A DNA stretch of 64,000 bases from Neomicrococcus lactis (GTDB lineage: Bacteria > Actinomycetota > Actinomycetes > Actinomycetales > Micrococcaceae): NCBI RefSeq assembly GCF_014200305.1, contig NZ_JACHBL010000001.1, positions 2,108,001 through 2,172,000 of the forward strand, read 5' to 3'. How positions within the stretch are numbered: the first letter of the stretch is position 1; each line of letters begins with the position of its first letter. Below the pieces are notes generated by a model. It was not told where the DNA came from. It worked only from the letters and a program-made list of their open reading frames with translations, and made no database searches. A program made the translations under genes and the position numbers. Shown piece after piece: positions 25,124-34,790 of this stretch.

Positions 25124-26832
25124 TGCCACTTGCGCTCCGCTTCGCGGCTGCGTCCCATGTGGGCCGCATTCGCTCTAAAAACGATGACTCCGGTTACGCG
25201 GGTACCTATCTTGCTGTCGTTGCTGACGGCATGGGTGGCCATGTAGGCGGCGATGTCGCTTCGGCTTCGACGGTGCTCGATCTCGTGCACCTCGATCAGC
25301 CGCACCATGCGGACGCAGAAACCATTCTTCCGGACGAAATTCAGACGGCAAACACCATTCTGAACGAACTCGTGAACCACAATCCCAAACTTCAAGGCAT
25401 GGGAACCACGGTCACCGCGCTCTTGCTCACGGGAGACACTTTCCAGTTCAGCCACATCGGCGACTCCCGCGCTTACCGACTCAAAGACGGCAAGTTTGAG
25501 CAGGTCAGCAAGGACCACACGTTTGTGCAGCGACTCGTCGACGAAGGACGCATCCGCCCTGAAGAGGCGGAAACGCACCCCCACAAGAATGTTTTGATGC
25601 GCGTTTTGGGCGACTCTGATGCGAGCCCCGAACTCGATATCGCGCAGATTCCCACCGCCCCCGGTGAGCGCTGGCTGTTGTGCTCAGATGGTCTCAACGC
25701 GTGCGTGCCCGAGGTCATGGTGGAGCGCATTGTTCGCGGCACCAAGGACCTGCAAGAGGCAACGGATGACCTCATCGAGCTCACGTTGCAGCGTGGCGCC
25801 CCGGATAACGTCACGATTGTCCTCTTCGACGTCGTAGATGAGACCGCTGACGATCAAGCCTTCAAGGACCTCTTGGAAGAGGCGCGAGCTGACGACTCGC
25901 ACTTGCTTGATACCGGCCAAATCCTCATCGCCGCCAGCGGATCCGATGTTGAAGCAAGCGCGGCTCTGCTTCGCCACCAGATGGCAACGCGTCCGCACAA
26001 GCTCGTGGGTGCGGCCCAGTTGGCCACGGAATCCGGGCTCATCCCGATCGTCACGCAGCGCTCCGGCGAGCGCCGTGCCGCAGAACTTCTCACCCACAAG
26101 TCAGAACAAGCACGCCAGGAGCAGCTCGCGAGCATCCAAGCCGCCGAGCTGGCCTACGCCAACGACAGGTCCAAGGCACGTGCCGAAAAGGTGCACGGCC
26201 GTTTGGCAGGCGTTGGTGCGTCCAACATCTTGGGCGATGGCGTGGCTGGCGTGGGACGCCGTTCCATCATGCCGCGCTGGCTGTTCCCGGCCTTCTTGGC
26301 GTTCATGACCATCGTGGCAGTGGTGATCACCTGGTTCGCTTACTCCTGGACGCAAACTCAGTACTACGTGGGCAATTACGCCGGCAAGGTGGCGATCTTC
26401 AAGGGCGTCTCCCAAGAACTGGGACCCCTGAAACTCTCACACTTGGACACGCCTACTGACGTTCCACTGGACGTCCTCCCCGCCTACACGCAGCAGCGCA
26501 TCAAGAACGCTCTGCCTGCGAGGGATCTTGAGCACGCTCAAGAAATCGTGGGAGAACTCCTGATCACCGCACGCCAGACGTGCCCTGTCGTGGCGCCTAC
26601 GCCAAGCGACGGAAGTGCTTCACCGAGTCCGTTGCCGAGCTACTGCTCGGACAGTGGCTCCATTGAGGCGCCATCACTTGAGTCGCCGACCCCAACTCCG
26701 ACCCCCACTCCTTCACCCTCCACCTCGAGCAACCCGACGGCACCAAGCACCTCGCCGGCGCCCGCGACCTCACCTAGCGCCCCTACGACGACGCCGGCAG
26801 CGGCCGCAACTCCAGCCGGAGGCCAATCATGA
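25123..26832 (+). CDS. pstP: PP2C-type Ser/Thr protein phosphatase PstP
   Basis: Dephosphorylates PknA/PknB and their targets. The 569-aa chain has an N-terminal PP2C domain (about residues 5-240) with metal-binding SKNDDSGYAG-like and VVADGMGGHVGGDVAS, GMGTTVTALLL, SHIGDSRAYRL and GAPDNVTIVLFDV. A long helical Ala/Gln/Glu-rich linker (240-375), one membrane helix near 384-406 and an extracytoplasmic part ending in a Pro/Thr/Ser-rich tail follow. Coupled to fhaB (TAATG) and rodA (4-bp overlap). Confidence 0.95.
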   Translation: MPLALRFAAASHVGRIRSKNDDSGYAGTYLAVVADGMGGHVGGDVASASTVLDLVHLDQPHHADAETILPDEIQTANTILNELVNHNPKLQGMGTTVTALLLTGDTFQFSHIGDSRAYRLKDGKFEQVSKDHTFVQRLVDEGRIRPEEAETHPHKNVLMRVLGDSDASPELDIAQIPTAPGERWLLCSDGLNACVPEVMVERIVRGTKDLQEATDDLIELTLQRGAPDNVTIVLFDVVDETADDQAFKDLLEEARADDSHLLDTGQILIAASGSDVEASAALLRHQMATRPHKLVGAAQLATESGLIPIVTQRSGERRAAELLTHKSEQARQEQLASIQAAELAYANDRSKARAEKVHGRLAGVGASNILGDGVAGVGRRSIMPRWLFPAFLAFMTIVAVVITWFAYSWTQTQYYVGNYAGKVAIFKGVSQELGPLKLSHLDTPTDVPLDVLPAYTQQRIKNALPARDLEHAQEIVGELLITARQTCPVVAPTPSDGSASPSPLPSYCSDSGSIEAPSLESPTPTPTPTPSPSTSSNPTAPSTSPAPATSPSAPTTTPAAAATPAGGQS

Positions 26833-28340
26833 GCAACATTCAAACCAATCCGGTACCTCGCCGAAATCTAGAACTCGTCCTGCTGTTCATCGCCTTGGTG
26901 GTGAGCATCGGCGCCAACTGGATGGTCGGCATCGCAAACCAGAACCAGATTGACCAGAAGTTCATTGCTCAAGGTGCCGTGCTGGCCGGTTGTGCGCTGG
27001 CAGTTCACGTAGTGCTGCGCATTTGGGCGAAGTACGCGGATCCCTTCATCTTGCCGGTGGTCGTCACGCTCAACGGCTTGGGCCTGGCCATGATTCACCG
27101 CGTGGACAACGCGATCAATACGGAAGCTGCCTCGAGCCAGCTGATGTACACAGGCGTTGCCATGGCCGCCGCCGTGATCACTCTGTGGGCCATTCGCGAC
27201 CACCGCATCTTGAGGCGCGGAACCTACATCTTCTTGGCTGCCTCTGTGATCTTGCTCTTGCTTCCGCTCATTCCGGGCGTGGGCATGGAAATCAACGGCT
27301 CACGCATTTGGATTGCGGTAGGTCCGTTCACCTTCCAGCCAGGCGAAATCGCGAAAATCACGCTTGCGCTCTTCTTCGCCGGTTACCTTTCCAGCAACCG
27401 CGACCTCATTCTCTTAGCCGGCCGAAAGATTGGCCCCCTCCAGTTCCCACGCTTCCGCGACATGGGTCCCATGTTGATTGCATGGGCCGTGAGCATCGGC
27501 GTGCTGGTGTTCCAGCGTGACCTCGGCTCCTCCGTCCTTTTCTTCGGCCTCTTCATGGCCATGATCTACGTGGCCACGGGACGCATTTCATGGATCGTCA
27601 TTGGTCTAGGACTGGTGGCAGTGGCCGGCGTCTTCGCCGTGAACTTCATGAATCACGTGCAGTTGCGCGTCGACGCATGGATCAACGCCTTCGACCCAGA
27701 GATTTACAACCGCCAATACGGTAGCTCCCGGCAGATTGTTCAAGGTCTCTTTGGCCTCGGCACCGGTGGCATGACGGGAACCGGCCTCGGCGAGGGAAGC
27801 CCTCGCTTGGTGCCCCTCGCGAACTCGGACATGATCGTGGCCGTACTCGGCGAAGAACTGGGACTCATCGGCATCTCAGCCATCATCATGTTGTTCGTCA
27901 TCCTGGTGAGCCGTGGCATCCGTGCCGCACTCGGTACTCGCGACGGCTTCGGCAAGCTCCTCGCCACCGGCTTGAGCTTCACCTTGGCCCTCCAGTGCTT
28001 CGTGGTGATCGGCGGCGTGACCCGCTTGATCCCGTTGACTGGTCTGACCACACCATTCATGTCCGCTGGTGGTTCAGCACTGCTGTCCAACTGGATTATC
28101 GTGGCGCTCTTGCTCTTGGTCTCCCATAACGCGCGCCGCCCAGTGACCACGTCTGGACCACTCACGGCCGACGAAGCCCTGCGCGTCAAAGAGTTCAACC
28201 AGCGCAGCGCACTCGATGCCACGCCTGAACCGGAGCCGGTGCGCACCAACAGTTCGAAGGACAAGCCAACGCAAGCTGCGGCGTCGTCCTCAAAAAATAA
28301 TTCCGGCTCCAAGCCCGCAACCGAAGGAGGCAAAGCATGA
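26829..28340 (+). CDS. rodA: Peptidoglycan glycosyltransferase RodA (SEDS family)
   Basis: A 503-aa SEDS polymerase with about ten membrane helices (residues 18-440) that would extend glycan strands together with PbpA. Conserved SEDS strings: GSRIWIAVGPFTFQPGEIAKI, FQRDLGSSVLFFG (with the catalytic Asp) and the GLGEGSPRLVPLANSDMI, then IPLTGLTTPFMSAGGSALLSN segments. The C-terminal 60-residue cytoplasmic tail is disordered and carries a full copy of the dispersed repeat (QAAASSS). It overlaps pstP and pbpA by 4 bp each. Confidence 0.95.
   Translation: MSNIQTNPVPRRNLELVLLFIALVVSIGANWMVGIANQNQIDQKFIAQGAVLAGCALAVHVVLRIWAKYADPFILPVVVTLNGLGLAMIHRVDNAINTEAASSQLMYTGVAMAAAVITLWAIRDHRILRRGTYIFLAASVILLLLPLIPGVGMEINGSRIWIAVGPFTFQPGEIAKITLALFFAGYLSSNRDLILLAGRKIGPLQFPRFRDMGPMLIAWAVSIGVLVFQRDLGSSVLFFGLFMAMIYVATGRISWIVIGLGLVAVAGVFAVNFMNHVQLRVDAWINAFDPEIYNRQYGSSRQIVQGLFGLGTGGMTGTGLGEGSPRLVPLANSDMIVAVLGEELGLIGISAIIMLFVILVSRGIRAALGTRDGFGKLLATGLSFTLALQCFVVIGGVTRLIPLTGLTTPFMSAGGSALLSNWIIVALLLLVSHNARRPVTTSGPLTADEALRVKEFNQRSALDATPEPEPVRTNSSKDKPTQAAASSSKNNSGSKPATEGGKA
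28270..28291 (+). repeat. Dispersed GCGTCGTC repeat, copy g
   Basis: CGCAAGCTGCGGCGTCGTCC then TC, in the disordered tail of rodA. Identical over about 22 bp to copy o in yidD, 31 kb away. Confidence 0.7.
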
Positions 28341-29785
28341 ATCAGGCCATTCGAAACATGTGGATTGCCGCGGTTGCGCTCTTTGTAGTGATGCTCGGAA
28401 GTCTCACGTACGTGCAGTTCTTCGCCGCGGCGGATCTCAATGCGAACCCGCTCAACACGCGTCAGCTGTACCGCGAGTTCGACCTTCCACGCGGCGCCAT
28501 CCTGGTGGATGGCAAGCCCATTGCCGAGTCCGTCGCGAAAGAAGGCGGCGACTTCAAGTACCAGCGCAAGTACCTGGAACCGGAGCTTTACGCCCACATC
28601 ACGGGCTTCTACTCGCTCGCCTACGGCACCCGTCACCTCGAATCCACGCTCAATAAAGAACTAAGCGGGCAATCGGACAGCTTGTTCTATGACCGCATGG
28701 TCAACCTGATCACGGGCGGCACGAGCGAAGGCGCCTCCGTGGAACTCACGATCGACGGCGACCTCCAGAAGAAGGTCTACGACGCGCTGCCTGACGGCAA
28801 GCAAGCCACCGCGATCGTGACGGATCCGAAGACCGGCAACATCCTGGCGATGGTTTCCAAGCCAAGCTATGACCCCAACTTGTTGGCCGTCCACAGCACC
28901 AGCCAAGCCACGGCCAACATGAACAAGATCCTTGAGACCACGGGTCTGTCGCCGAACATCAACCCTGCAGTGGGACACCTCATTGCCCCTGGTTCCACGT
29001 TCAAGCTCATTCCATTGATCGCATCGCTGGAATCCGGCAAGTACAACGTGAATGACACGTATGACAACCCCACGCAGATCACGCTGCCGGGAACCAATAC
29101 GTCGCTCAGCAACTTCCGCGAAGGCATTTGCTCGCAGCAAACCACGGCTGATCTGAGCTTCATCATCGCCCAGTCCTGCAACACGCCTTTTGTGACCATG
29201 AGCCAGAACGTGGGCGAAGAGGCCATCCGTGCCACCGCAGAGCGTTTTGGTTTCGGCAAGGACCTGCAGATTCCGATGCGCGTCACGGCATCCGTCTTCC
29301 CGGATGACATCGACGCCGCGCAGCTCGCAATGAGCTCGATCGGCCAGTACAACACCAAGGCCACCCCGCTTCAAATGAACATGGTGGCCATGGGAATCGC
29401 GAATGATGGCGTGGTCATGAAGCCAAACATCATCAAAAAGGTGACGGCCTCTGACTTACGGGTTCTCCAGGAACCGAAGCCCGAAGAATTCAGTACCGCT
29501 ACCACCAAGCAAGTAGCGGATCAGGTTACCGAGCTCATGCGCCAGCCCGTGGAGAGCGGAACGGCCAGGAAGGCGGCAGTCGAAGGCGTCGACCTCGCCG
29601 CCAAGACCGGTACAGCAGATATTGGTACCAGTGGTTTGGTCAATGGTTGGATTACCGGCTTTGCGCCGGCAGATAATCCCCAAGTGGCCGTTACGGTTGT
29701 AGTAGAGCGAGTTACCTACGACGAAAGCCGCGGTACTTCCAGTTCAATCATGAAGAAAATTCTTGAGGCGGTGTTCAACAAGTGA
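28337..29785 (+). CDS. pbpA: Class B penicillin-binding protein PbpA
   Basis: A transpeptidase of 482 aa that cross-links peptidoglycan, partner of RodA. One N-terminal membrane helix (residues 7-29), an N-terminal PBP dimer-like region and a transpeptidase domain from about 150. The three active-site motifs are present: S-T-F-K in [10 protein letters not shown] (about residue 220), S-C-N in IAQSCNTPF, and K-T-G in [10 protein letters not shown]. It sits between rodA and pknA with 4-bp overlaps on both sides. Confidence 0.96.
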   Translation: MNQAIRNMWIAAVALFVVMLGSLTYVQFFAAADLNANPLNTRQLYREFDLPRGAILVDGKPIAESVAKEGGDFKYQRKYLEPELYAHITGFYSLAYGTRHLESTLNKELSGQSDSLFYDRMVNLITGGTSEGASVELTIDGDLQKKVYDALPDGKQATAIVTDPKTGNILAMVSKPSYDPNLLAVHSTSQATANMNKILETTGLSPNINPAVGHLIAPGSTFKLIPLIASLESGKYNVNDTYDNPTQITLPGTNTSLSNFREGICSQQTTADLSFIIAQSCNTPFVTMSQNVGEEAIRATAERFGFGKDLQIPMRVTASVFPDDIDAAQLAMSSIGQYNTKATPLQMNMVAMGIANDGVVMKPNIIKKVTASDLRVLQEPKPEEFSTATTKQVADQVTELMRQPVESGTARKAAVEGVDLAAKTGTADIGTSGLVNGWITGFAPADNPQVAVTVVVERVTYDESRGTSSSIMKKILEAVFNK

Positions 29786-31749
29786 GGCCAACATCTGGGA
29801 TCACGCTCGGCGGACGGTACAAGCTGACCGAACGTATTGCGATCGGTGGCATGGGCGAGGTCTGGAAGGCTCGTGATGAGATTCTTGGTCGCATCGTGGC
29901 GATCAAGATCCTCAAAGAGGAGTACACCGGCGATTCGGGCTTCTTGGAGCGCTTCCGCGCTGAAGCGCGCCACACTGCGCTCTTGAACCACCCGGGCATC
30001 GCGAATGTCTTTGACTACGGCGAAGAGGCCGGTTCCGCGTATCTCGTCATGGAATACGTGGCGGGTCCGCCGCTGTCTTCCACGATTGAGCGCGAACGAC
30101 AGCTTTCGCCGGACCGTACGCTCTCCGTCATTTCGCAGACCGCCAAGGCCTTGGCGGCCGCTCACGCGCGTGGCCTGGTGCACCGCGACGTGAAGCCTGG
30201 CAACCTGCTCATGCTGGACGATGGCCGCGTCAAGATCACGGACTTCGGCATTGCCCGACTCGCAGATCAGATTCCGTTGACCGCCACCGGCCAGGTCATG
30301 GGTACGGCCCAGTACTTGGCGCCGGAGCAGGCAACCGGTCAGCAAGCCACGGGCGCCTCTGACATCTACTCTTTGGGCATCATCGGCTACGAGTGCCTCG
30401 CGGGACGACGTCCGTTCACCGGCGAGTCTCAGATCGCCATCGCGCTGGCACAGGTCAATGATCCGCCGCCAGCGCTTCCGGACTCCATTCCGGCTCCGAT
30501 CCGCGCCCTCATCATGTCGATGCTCGCGAAGGATCCGACGAACCGTCCCGAAAGCGCGCTGAAGTTGGCCGAAGCAGCGGATGCCATCCGCGTTGGCGAC
30601 ACGCAGCGAGCAATCGCCGCGGTTCCCGGCATGCTCTTGGTGGACGAGCCCATCACGGCTCCAGGCGCCACCGTAGAGCCGCAGACTGCTGCGACGCAGG
30701 CTGTCTCTGAGATCCCTCGCAGTGACGATTCCTCACCGAAGACCTCACCGAAGACCTCCGCGTTGCCCGTGACGGGTGCAGCTGCTGCTGGTGTCGGTGT
30801 CGGCGCTGGTGTCGGCGCCGCCGCCGCCGGAGCAGGCGCTGGTGACGGAATCTCTGCTTCGCGCAGCGAAAGCCAGTACGCATCCCAGCGACGCTATCAC
30901 CCGGATGATTCCGAGCAGGACGCACCGGCCCCGCTTGCCCAGGGACGCTCCCGCTGGACGTGGCCGCTCGTTGCGCTCATCCTGCTGGGCATCTTTGCGC
31001 TCTTGGGTTCGTGGCTGTGGCCGATGCTGACGGGTGCGAACTCTTCGCCGTCGTCCTCAAGCACCGCGATCTCGACGTCCTCATCAGCGTCTTCGAGCAC
31101 GTCATCATCGGCGTCCTCCTCTACGTCTGCATCGTCTAGCGCCTCCTCGAGCGACACCTCGAGCGACACCTCGGTCACTATCTCTTCGAGCCAATTCGTC
31201 GGCATGCAGCTTGAAGATGCCTTGACGAAATTGGACCAGTTGGGCCTCAATGGCACTACCCAGAGCCGTGAAGACGCCGACACCACGGAGAACACGGTCC
31301 TCGCGGTGAGCCCCACGGGCGCTCTGCAACGAGGCAGCACGGTCACCCTCACGTACGCGGTTCCGCCTGTGGACGTTGAGGTCCCCGCGCGACTCGTCAA
31401 TCAGCCAGAGGCCGATGTTCGTAGTGCCATCACTGAACTTGGTTTGAAGGCCGTCAAGGCGGGCGAAGAAGCAAGTGATACGGTTCCCGCCGGATCGGTG
31501 ACGCGTGTGTCGCCATCCTCCGGAGAGACCGTTGCTCAAGGTGGCACGGTTCAATACTGGGTCTCCACTGGCCCGGCAGCGCCGTCCACCCCTGCTTCCT
31601 CCTCCGCAAGCACTTCGGAAAGCGCACCTGCGAGCTCGACTCCAGCGGCGTCGTCGTCCTCTCCGTCCTCAGCCCCCTCGGCAGAGAACGGTAAGGGCCC
31701 CAAAGTGGAGCCAGGAAAACCATCCGCTACCGAATCCGCGGGTTCGTAA
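29782..31749 (+). CDS. pknA: Ser/Thr protein kinase PknA with two PASTA domains
   Basis: A 655-aa receptor kinase that phosphorylates cell-division and wall proteins. Kinase domain residues 10-275 ([42 protein letters not shown]). One membrane helix lies near 393-415, then a Ser-rich stretch and two PASTA modules (about 470-522 and 530-593). PknA of mycobacteria usually lacks PASTA, so this protein is longer than that model. The tail carries a dispersed repeat. It starts at GTG 29782, overlapping the pbpA stop. Confidence 0.94.
   Translation: MRPTSGITLGGRYKLTERIAIGGMGEVWKARDEILGRIVAIKILKEEYTGDSGFLERFRAEARHTALLNHPGIANVFDYGEEAGSAYLVMEYVAGPPLSSTIERERQLSPDRTLSVISQTAKALAAAHARGLVHRDVKPGNLLMLDDGRVKITDFGIARLADQIPLTATGQVMGTAQYLAPEQATGQQATGASDIYSLGIIGYECLAGRRPFTGESQIAIALAQVNDPPPALPDSIPAPIRALIMSMLAKDPTNRPESALKLAEAADAIRVGDTQRAIAAVPGMLLVDEPITAPGATVEPQTAATQAVSEIPRSDDSSPKTSPKTSALPVTGAAAAGVGVGAGVGAAAAGAGAGDGISASRSESQYASQRRYHPDDSEQDAPAPLAQGRSRWTWPLVALILLGIFALLGSWLWPMLTGANSSPSSSSTAISTSSSASSSTSSSASSSTSASSSASSSDTSSDTSVTISSSQFVGMQLEDALTKLDQLGLNGTTQSREDADTTENTVLAVSPTGALQRGSTVTLTYAVPPVDVEVPARLVNQPEADVRSAITELGLKAVKAGEEASDTVPAGSVTRVSPSSGETVAQGGTVQYWVSTGPAAPSTPASSSASTSESAPASSTPAASSSSPSSAPSAENGKGPKVEPGKPSATESAGS
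31644..31661 (+). repeat. Dispersed GCGTCGTC repeat, copy h
   Basis: AGCGGCGTCGTCGTCCTC in the Ser/Pro-rich extracellular tail of pknA (P-A-A-S-S-S-S). Confidence 0.45.
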
Positions 31750-31763
31750 CTCCTGAACATGTC

Positions 31764-33890
31764 ATGAATCCATCTACGCCACAGCCAACAGTCTTGAACG
31801 ATCGCTACGCCATCAAGTCATTGATAGGACGCGGCGGGATGGCTGATGTCTATTTGGCGCATGATGAACTCTTGGGACGCGAAGTAGCCGTCAAGCTACT
31901 GCGCCGCGAAACCGCAAGCGATCCCATGGTGGTGACGCGTTTCCGGCGTGAGGCGAAGGCCGTGGCTGGCCTGAACCATCACTCAATCGTTCAGGTCTAT
32001 GACACGGGTGAACAAAAGCGGCTTGACGAGGGCAATCAAGAACTCAAAGTGCCGTTCATCGTCATGGAATACGTGAAGGGACGCACGCTTCGAGAGCTGC
32101 TTCGCGCTCGTGAAGTGACGGTTGAGCTCGCGGAAGAATACACGCGTGGCGTGCTTTCGGCGCTCGAATTCAGCCACGCCAACGGCATTGTGCACCGCGA
32201 CATCAAGCCGGCTAACGTCATCGTTACCGGTTCCGGTGCCGTGAAAGTCATGGACTTCGGCATTGCCCGCGCTCTCGCCGATGCCTCCGCGACCGTGACG
32301 CAGACCCAAGCGATCGTGGGAACCGCGCAGTATCTGTCTCCCGAGCAAGCACGCGGCGAAGCGATCGACCTCCGCAGCGACATTTATTCGGCAGGTTGCT
32401 TGCTCTTCGAGCTCGCCACGGGCCGTGCGCCGTTTGTGGGTGAATCCCCGGTATCCATCGCTTATCAACATGTGGGTGAACTGCCCGTCGCGGCGTCTTC
32501 CCTCAATCCAAAGATCTCACCAGCCCTCGATGCGGTCGTCGCCAAGGCGTTGGAAAAGGACCCTGACAAGCGCTTTGATTCGGCGATGGCCTTCGATGCC
32601 GCCCTCGAAGCCGTGCAGTCTGGCTTGCCGTTGCACGATGTCCTGGTGCTCATCGGCTCGGCCGAGGCTGGCTCAAAACTCAGCGATGAGGCCGACTCAC
32701 CCGAAGACACGCGAACCACCGGCATGTCCACCACCGACGCCGGCGAACCGACAGCCGCGATGACCTCCCTTTCGGCATCGCTCGCTGGCGCACCTGCCGC
32801 CGGAGCTTTCGGCGCAACCTTGGCGGGCACCGATTTGGTGGACACTGAGCGAGCAGAGTACGTGGACAGTTCAGATTCCTCGGAAGCCTCGCTGTTGGGC
32901 TCTTTGGGAGAGGACGACGACGATGCCAACGACGGTCGCCTCGACTCCGAGCGCGATCGCCGGTCTCCTAGCCGCGGACCATGGGTAGTGATCTTCACGC
33001 TCTTGGCCCTTGCACTGCTTGCTGTGGGTGCGTTCTTCTTCTTGCAGTGGTCTCAGGAGCAACAAGCAGCTAACGCCTCTGTTCCCATCCCGGCAGTCGC
33101 CGGAATGTCCCAGATCGATGCACAGAACAAGCTGATTCAAGCGGGATTCCGGCCACGAACCGAAGAGCGGTTCAGCACCGAAGTTCCGCGGGGAGAGGTC
33201 ATTGGCACCGAACCGCCAGCGGGATCGAGCGCGCGAATCAGCACCGACATTCTGGTGCTGCTCTCCAAGGGCCCCGAGAACGTGACGATTCCGAAGGACA
33301 TTGAGGGTCAATCGGAAAGCACTGTGCGAGATCGGTTGTCCAAGCTCAACCTCACGGTAGATGACCAAGTGGAGCACGTGAACAACCCCAACATTCCTTC
33401 AGGAATGCTGGTGAAAACCAACCCTGGCCTTGGCGAACAAGTCCGGGCGGGAACGTCCATTGCCATCACCTTGTCCACGGGACGCGTTGACGTGCCTCGA
33501 GTCATCGATATGTCTGAGGCAGAGGCCAAGAAGGCACTCGAAGCCGACGACTACAAGCTCAACGTTCAGGTGCGCACGGTGACCCGTCAGGGCGTGACTC
33601 CAGGAACTGTCGTGGCACAGGTCCCCAACGAGGGCGAGTCGATCGATCAAGGCGGAATCGTGACCATCGATGTGGTCCGCGCGCCAACACCTGTTCAGTC
33701 GCCAGCCACCAAGACGGTCACTCAGACGTCGACGCCACCGCCATCGAGTTCTTCGGCGGCGCCGAGCTCCAGTGCGGCACCGAGCTCGAGTGCGGCGCCG
33801 AGCTCCAGTGCGGCACCGAGCTCGAGCCCTGCTCCTACGCCAACCCCTACGCCGTCACCATCTGACGATCAGGGCGATAACCAGCAATAA
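31764..33890 (+). CDS. pknB: Ser/Thr protein kinase PknB with three PASTA domains
   Basis: Master kinase of growth and wall synthesis, 708 aa. Kinase domain residues 14-285 (IGRGGMADVYLAHDE, VHRDIKPANVIV, VMDFGIARAL, VGTAQYLSPEQARGE). Membrane helix near 408-430 (VVIFTLLALALLAVGAFFFL). Three PASTA repeats at about 440-645, which in family members sense muropeptides or lipid II. The last 60 residues are a low-complexity Ser/Ala/Pro stalk built of SSSAAP units. Last gene of the operon, followed by a terminator hairpin. Confidence 0.96.
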   Translation: MNPSTPQPTVLNDRYAIKSLIGRGGMADVYLAHDELLGREVAVKLLRRETASDPMVVTRFRREAKAVAGLNHHSIVQVYDTGEQKRLDEGNQELKVPFIVMEYVKGRTLRELLRAREVTVELAEEYTRGVLSALEFSHANGIVHRDIKPANVIVTGSGAVKVMDFGIARALADASATVTQTQAIVGTAQYLSPEQARGEAIDLRSDIYSAGCLLFELATGRAPFVGESPVSIAYQHVGELPVAASSLNPKISPALDAVVAKALEKDPDKRFDSAMAFDAALEAVQSGLPLHDVLVLIGSAEAGSKLSDEADSPEDTRTTGMSTTDAGEPTAAMTSLSASLAGAPAAGAFGATLAGTDLVDTERAEYVDSSDSSEASLLGSLGEDDDDANDGRLDSERDRRSPSRGPWVVIFTLLALALLAVGAFFFLQWSQEQQAANASVPIPAVAGMSQIDAQNKLIQAGFRPRTEERFSTEVPRGEVIGTEPPAGSSARISTDILVLLSKGPENVTIPKDIEGQSESTVRDRLSKLNLTVDDQVEHVNNPNIPSGMLVKTNPGLGEQVRAGTSIAITLSTGRVDVPRVIDMSEAEAKKALEADDYKLNVQVRTVTRQGVTPGTVVAQVPNEGESIDQGGIVTIDVVRAPTPVQSPATKTVTQTSTPPPSSSSAAPSSSAAPSSSAAPSSSAAPSSSPAPTPTPTPSPSDDQGDNQQ
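33755..33830 (+). repeat. Tandem 18-bp repeat encoding SSSAAP
   Basis: About four head-to-tail copies of a GCGCCGAGCTCCAGTGCG-type unit at the 3' end of pknB, alternating ctcc/ctcg. They encode the Ser-Ser-Ser-Ala-Ala-Pro stalk. Confidence 0.8.
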
Positions 33891-33911
33891 AGATAACCAG
33901 CAGTAGGTGGG

Positions 33912-33939
33912 CGCCAGTCGAAGTTGCCGCCGACTGGCG
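33912..33939. terminator. Hairpin between pknB and the trpG-like gene
   Basis: CGCCAGTCG and CGACTGGCG form a perfect 9-bp stem with a 10-nt loop between two convergent genes; suited to end both transcripts. Confidence 0.6.
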
Positions 33940-33961
33940 TTGGCCTTTGGCCTACTAACGC

Positions 33962-34624
33962 TTACTTACGGTCGTCGCTGATGAGCGGGCTGAGCGTGGC
34001 AGCCTTCGTAGCAGCTTCGGTGAGTCCCATCGAGGCAAGCCAGTTGCCCAGCATTTGGTAGCCGCCCTCGGTCAACACGGACTCTGGGTGGAACTGCACG
34101 CCCCACAACGGAGCCTCGCGGTGCGCAAGACCCATGATGACGCCGCCTTCAGTCTCTGCGGTGATCTCGAGAGACTCAGGGATCGTGTCACGCACAGCCG
34201 CCAACGAGTGATAGCGGGTGGCCGTAAAAGGATTGTTGACGTCGTGGAAGATCGGGTGACCGGTGTGGTTCACCAACGAGGTCTTGCCGTGCATGAGCTC
34301 TTCGGCGTGCGTCACCACACCGCCGTACGCTTCTGCGAGCGCTTGGTGTCCAAGGCAGACGCCCAGCATGGGCTTGTTGTTGTCGCCGCACCACTTGATG
34401 AGGTCGATGCACACGCCGGCTTCGGCGGGGTTACCCGGGCCGGGGCTGATGAGCACGCCGTCGCGAGTGCGTGCGAGTTCGATGGCCTCGTCGAGGGTCA
34501 CATCGTCGTTGCGCACCACAGTTGTTTGAGCGCCGAGCTCTTGAAGATAGCCCACCAAGGTGTAGACGAAGCTGTCGTAGTTATCGACCACCAAGATGCG
34601 CACGGACTGACTAGTCTCGACCAC
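33962..34624 (-). CDS. Anthranilate/aminodeoxychorismate synthase glutamine amidotransferase component
   Basis: A class I glutamine amidotransferase of 220 aa (TrpG/PabA). It releases ammonia from glutamine for a chorismate-using partner. Conserved: VVDNYDSFVYTLVGYL, VLISPGPGNPAEAG, the nucleophile Cys in GVCLGHQALAEAYGG, and the His-Glu pair in WGVQFHPESVLTEGG. No TrpE/PabB partner is in the window. Position next to pknB and crgA is conserved in actinobacteria. It starts at GTG 34624, inside the last codons of the upstream 59-aa gene. Confidence 0.93.
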   Translation of the reverse strand: MVETSQSVRILVVDNYDSFVYTLVGYLQELGAQTTVVRNDDVTLDEAIELARTRDGVLISPGPGNPAEAGVCIDLIKWCGDNNKPMLGVCLGHQALAEAYGGVVTHAEELMHGKTSLVNHTGHPIFHDVNNPFTATRYHSLAAVRDTIPESLEITAETEGGVIMGLAHREAPLWGVQFHPESVLTEGGYQMLGNWLASMGLTEAATKAATLSPLISDDRK

Positions 34625-34790
34625 GAATTAACACCGTTCCAATCGTCGGTTCATTCCATGGATTGTACTGATTGAGCCATGGGAACACGTACTCTGCTAA
34701 GACCAATATTGCGGCCAGGATGAGCAACAAAGAAATCAAGACCTTGGACCACGTCGGTCCAGGCAAGTGCCGGAAGATCCACGCGTACAT
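34611..34790 (-). CDS. Small conserved membrane protein (59 aa) between sortase and trpG-like gene
   Basis: A short frame beginning MYAWIFRHLPGPTWSKVL, then one hydrophobic helix (ISLLLILAAILVLAEYVF) and PWLNQYNPWNEPTIG. It starts directly at the sortase stop (TAAATG) and its stop lies 14 nt inside the trpG-like gene, so all three are translationally coupled. From memory, proteins of this size and pattern (W-x-F-R-x-L-P-G-P and F-P-W) occur at the same place in other Micrococcaceae. Role unknown; an accessory to the sortase or division machinery is only a guess. Confidence 0.72.
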   Translation of the reverse strand: MYAWIFRHLPGPTWSKVLISLLLILAAILVLAEYVFPWLNQYNPWNEPTIGTVLIRGRD

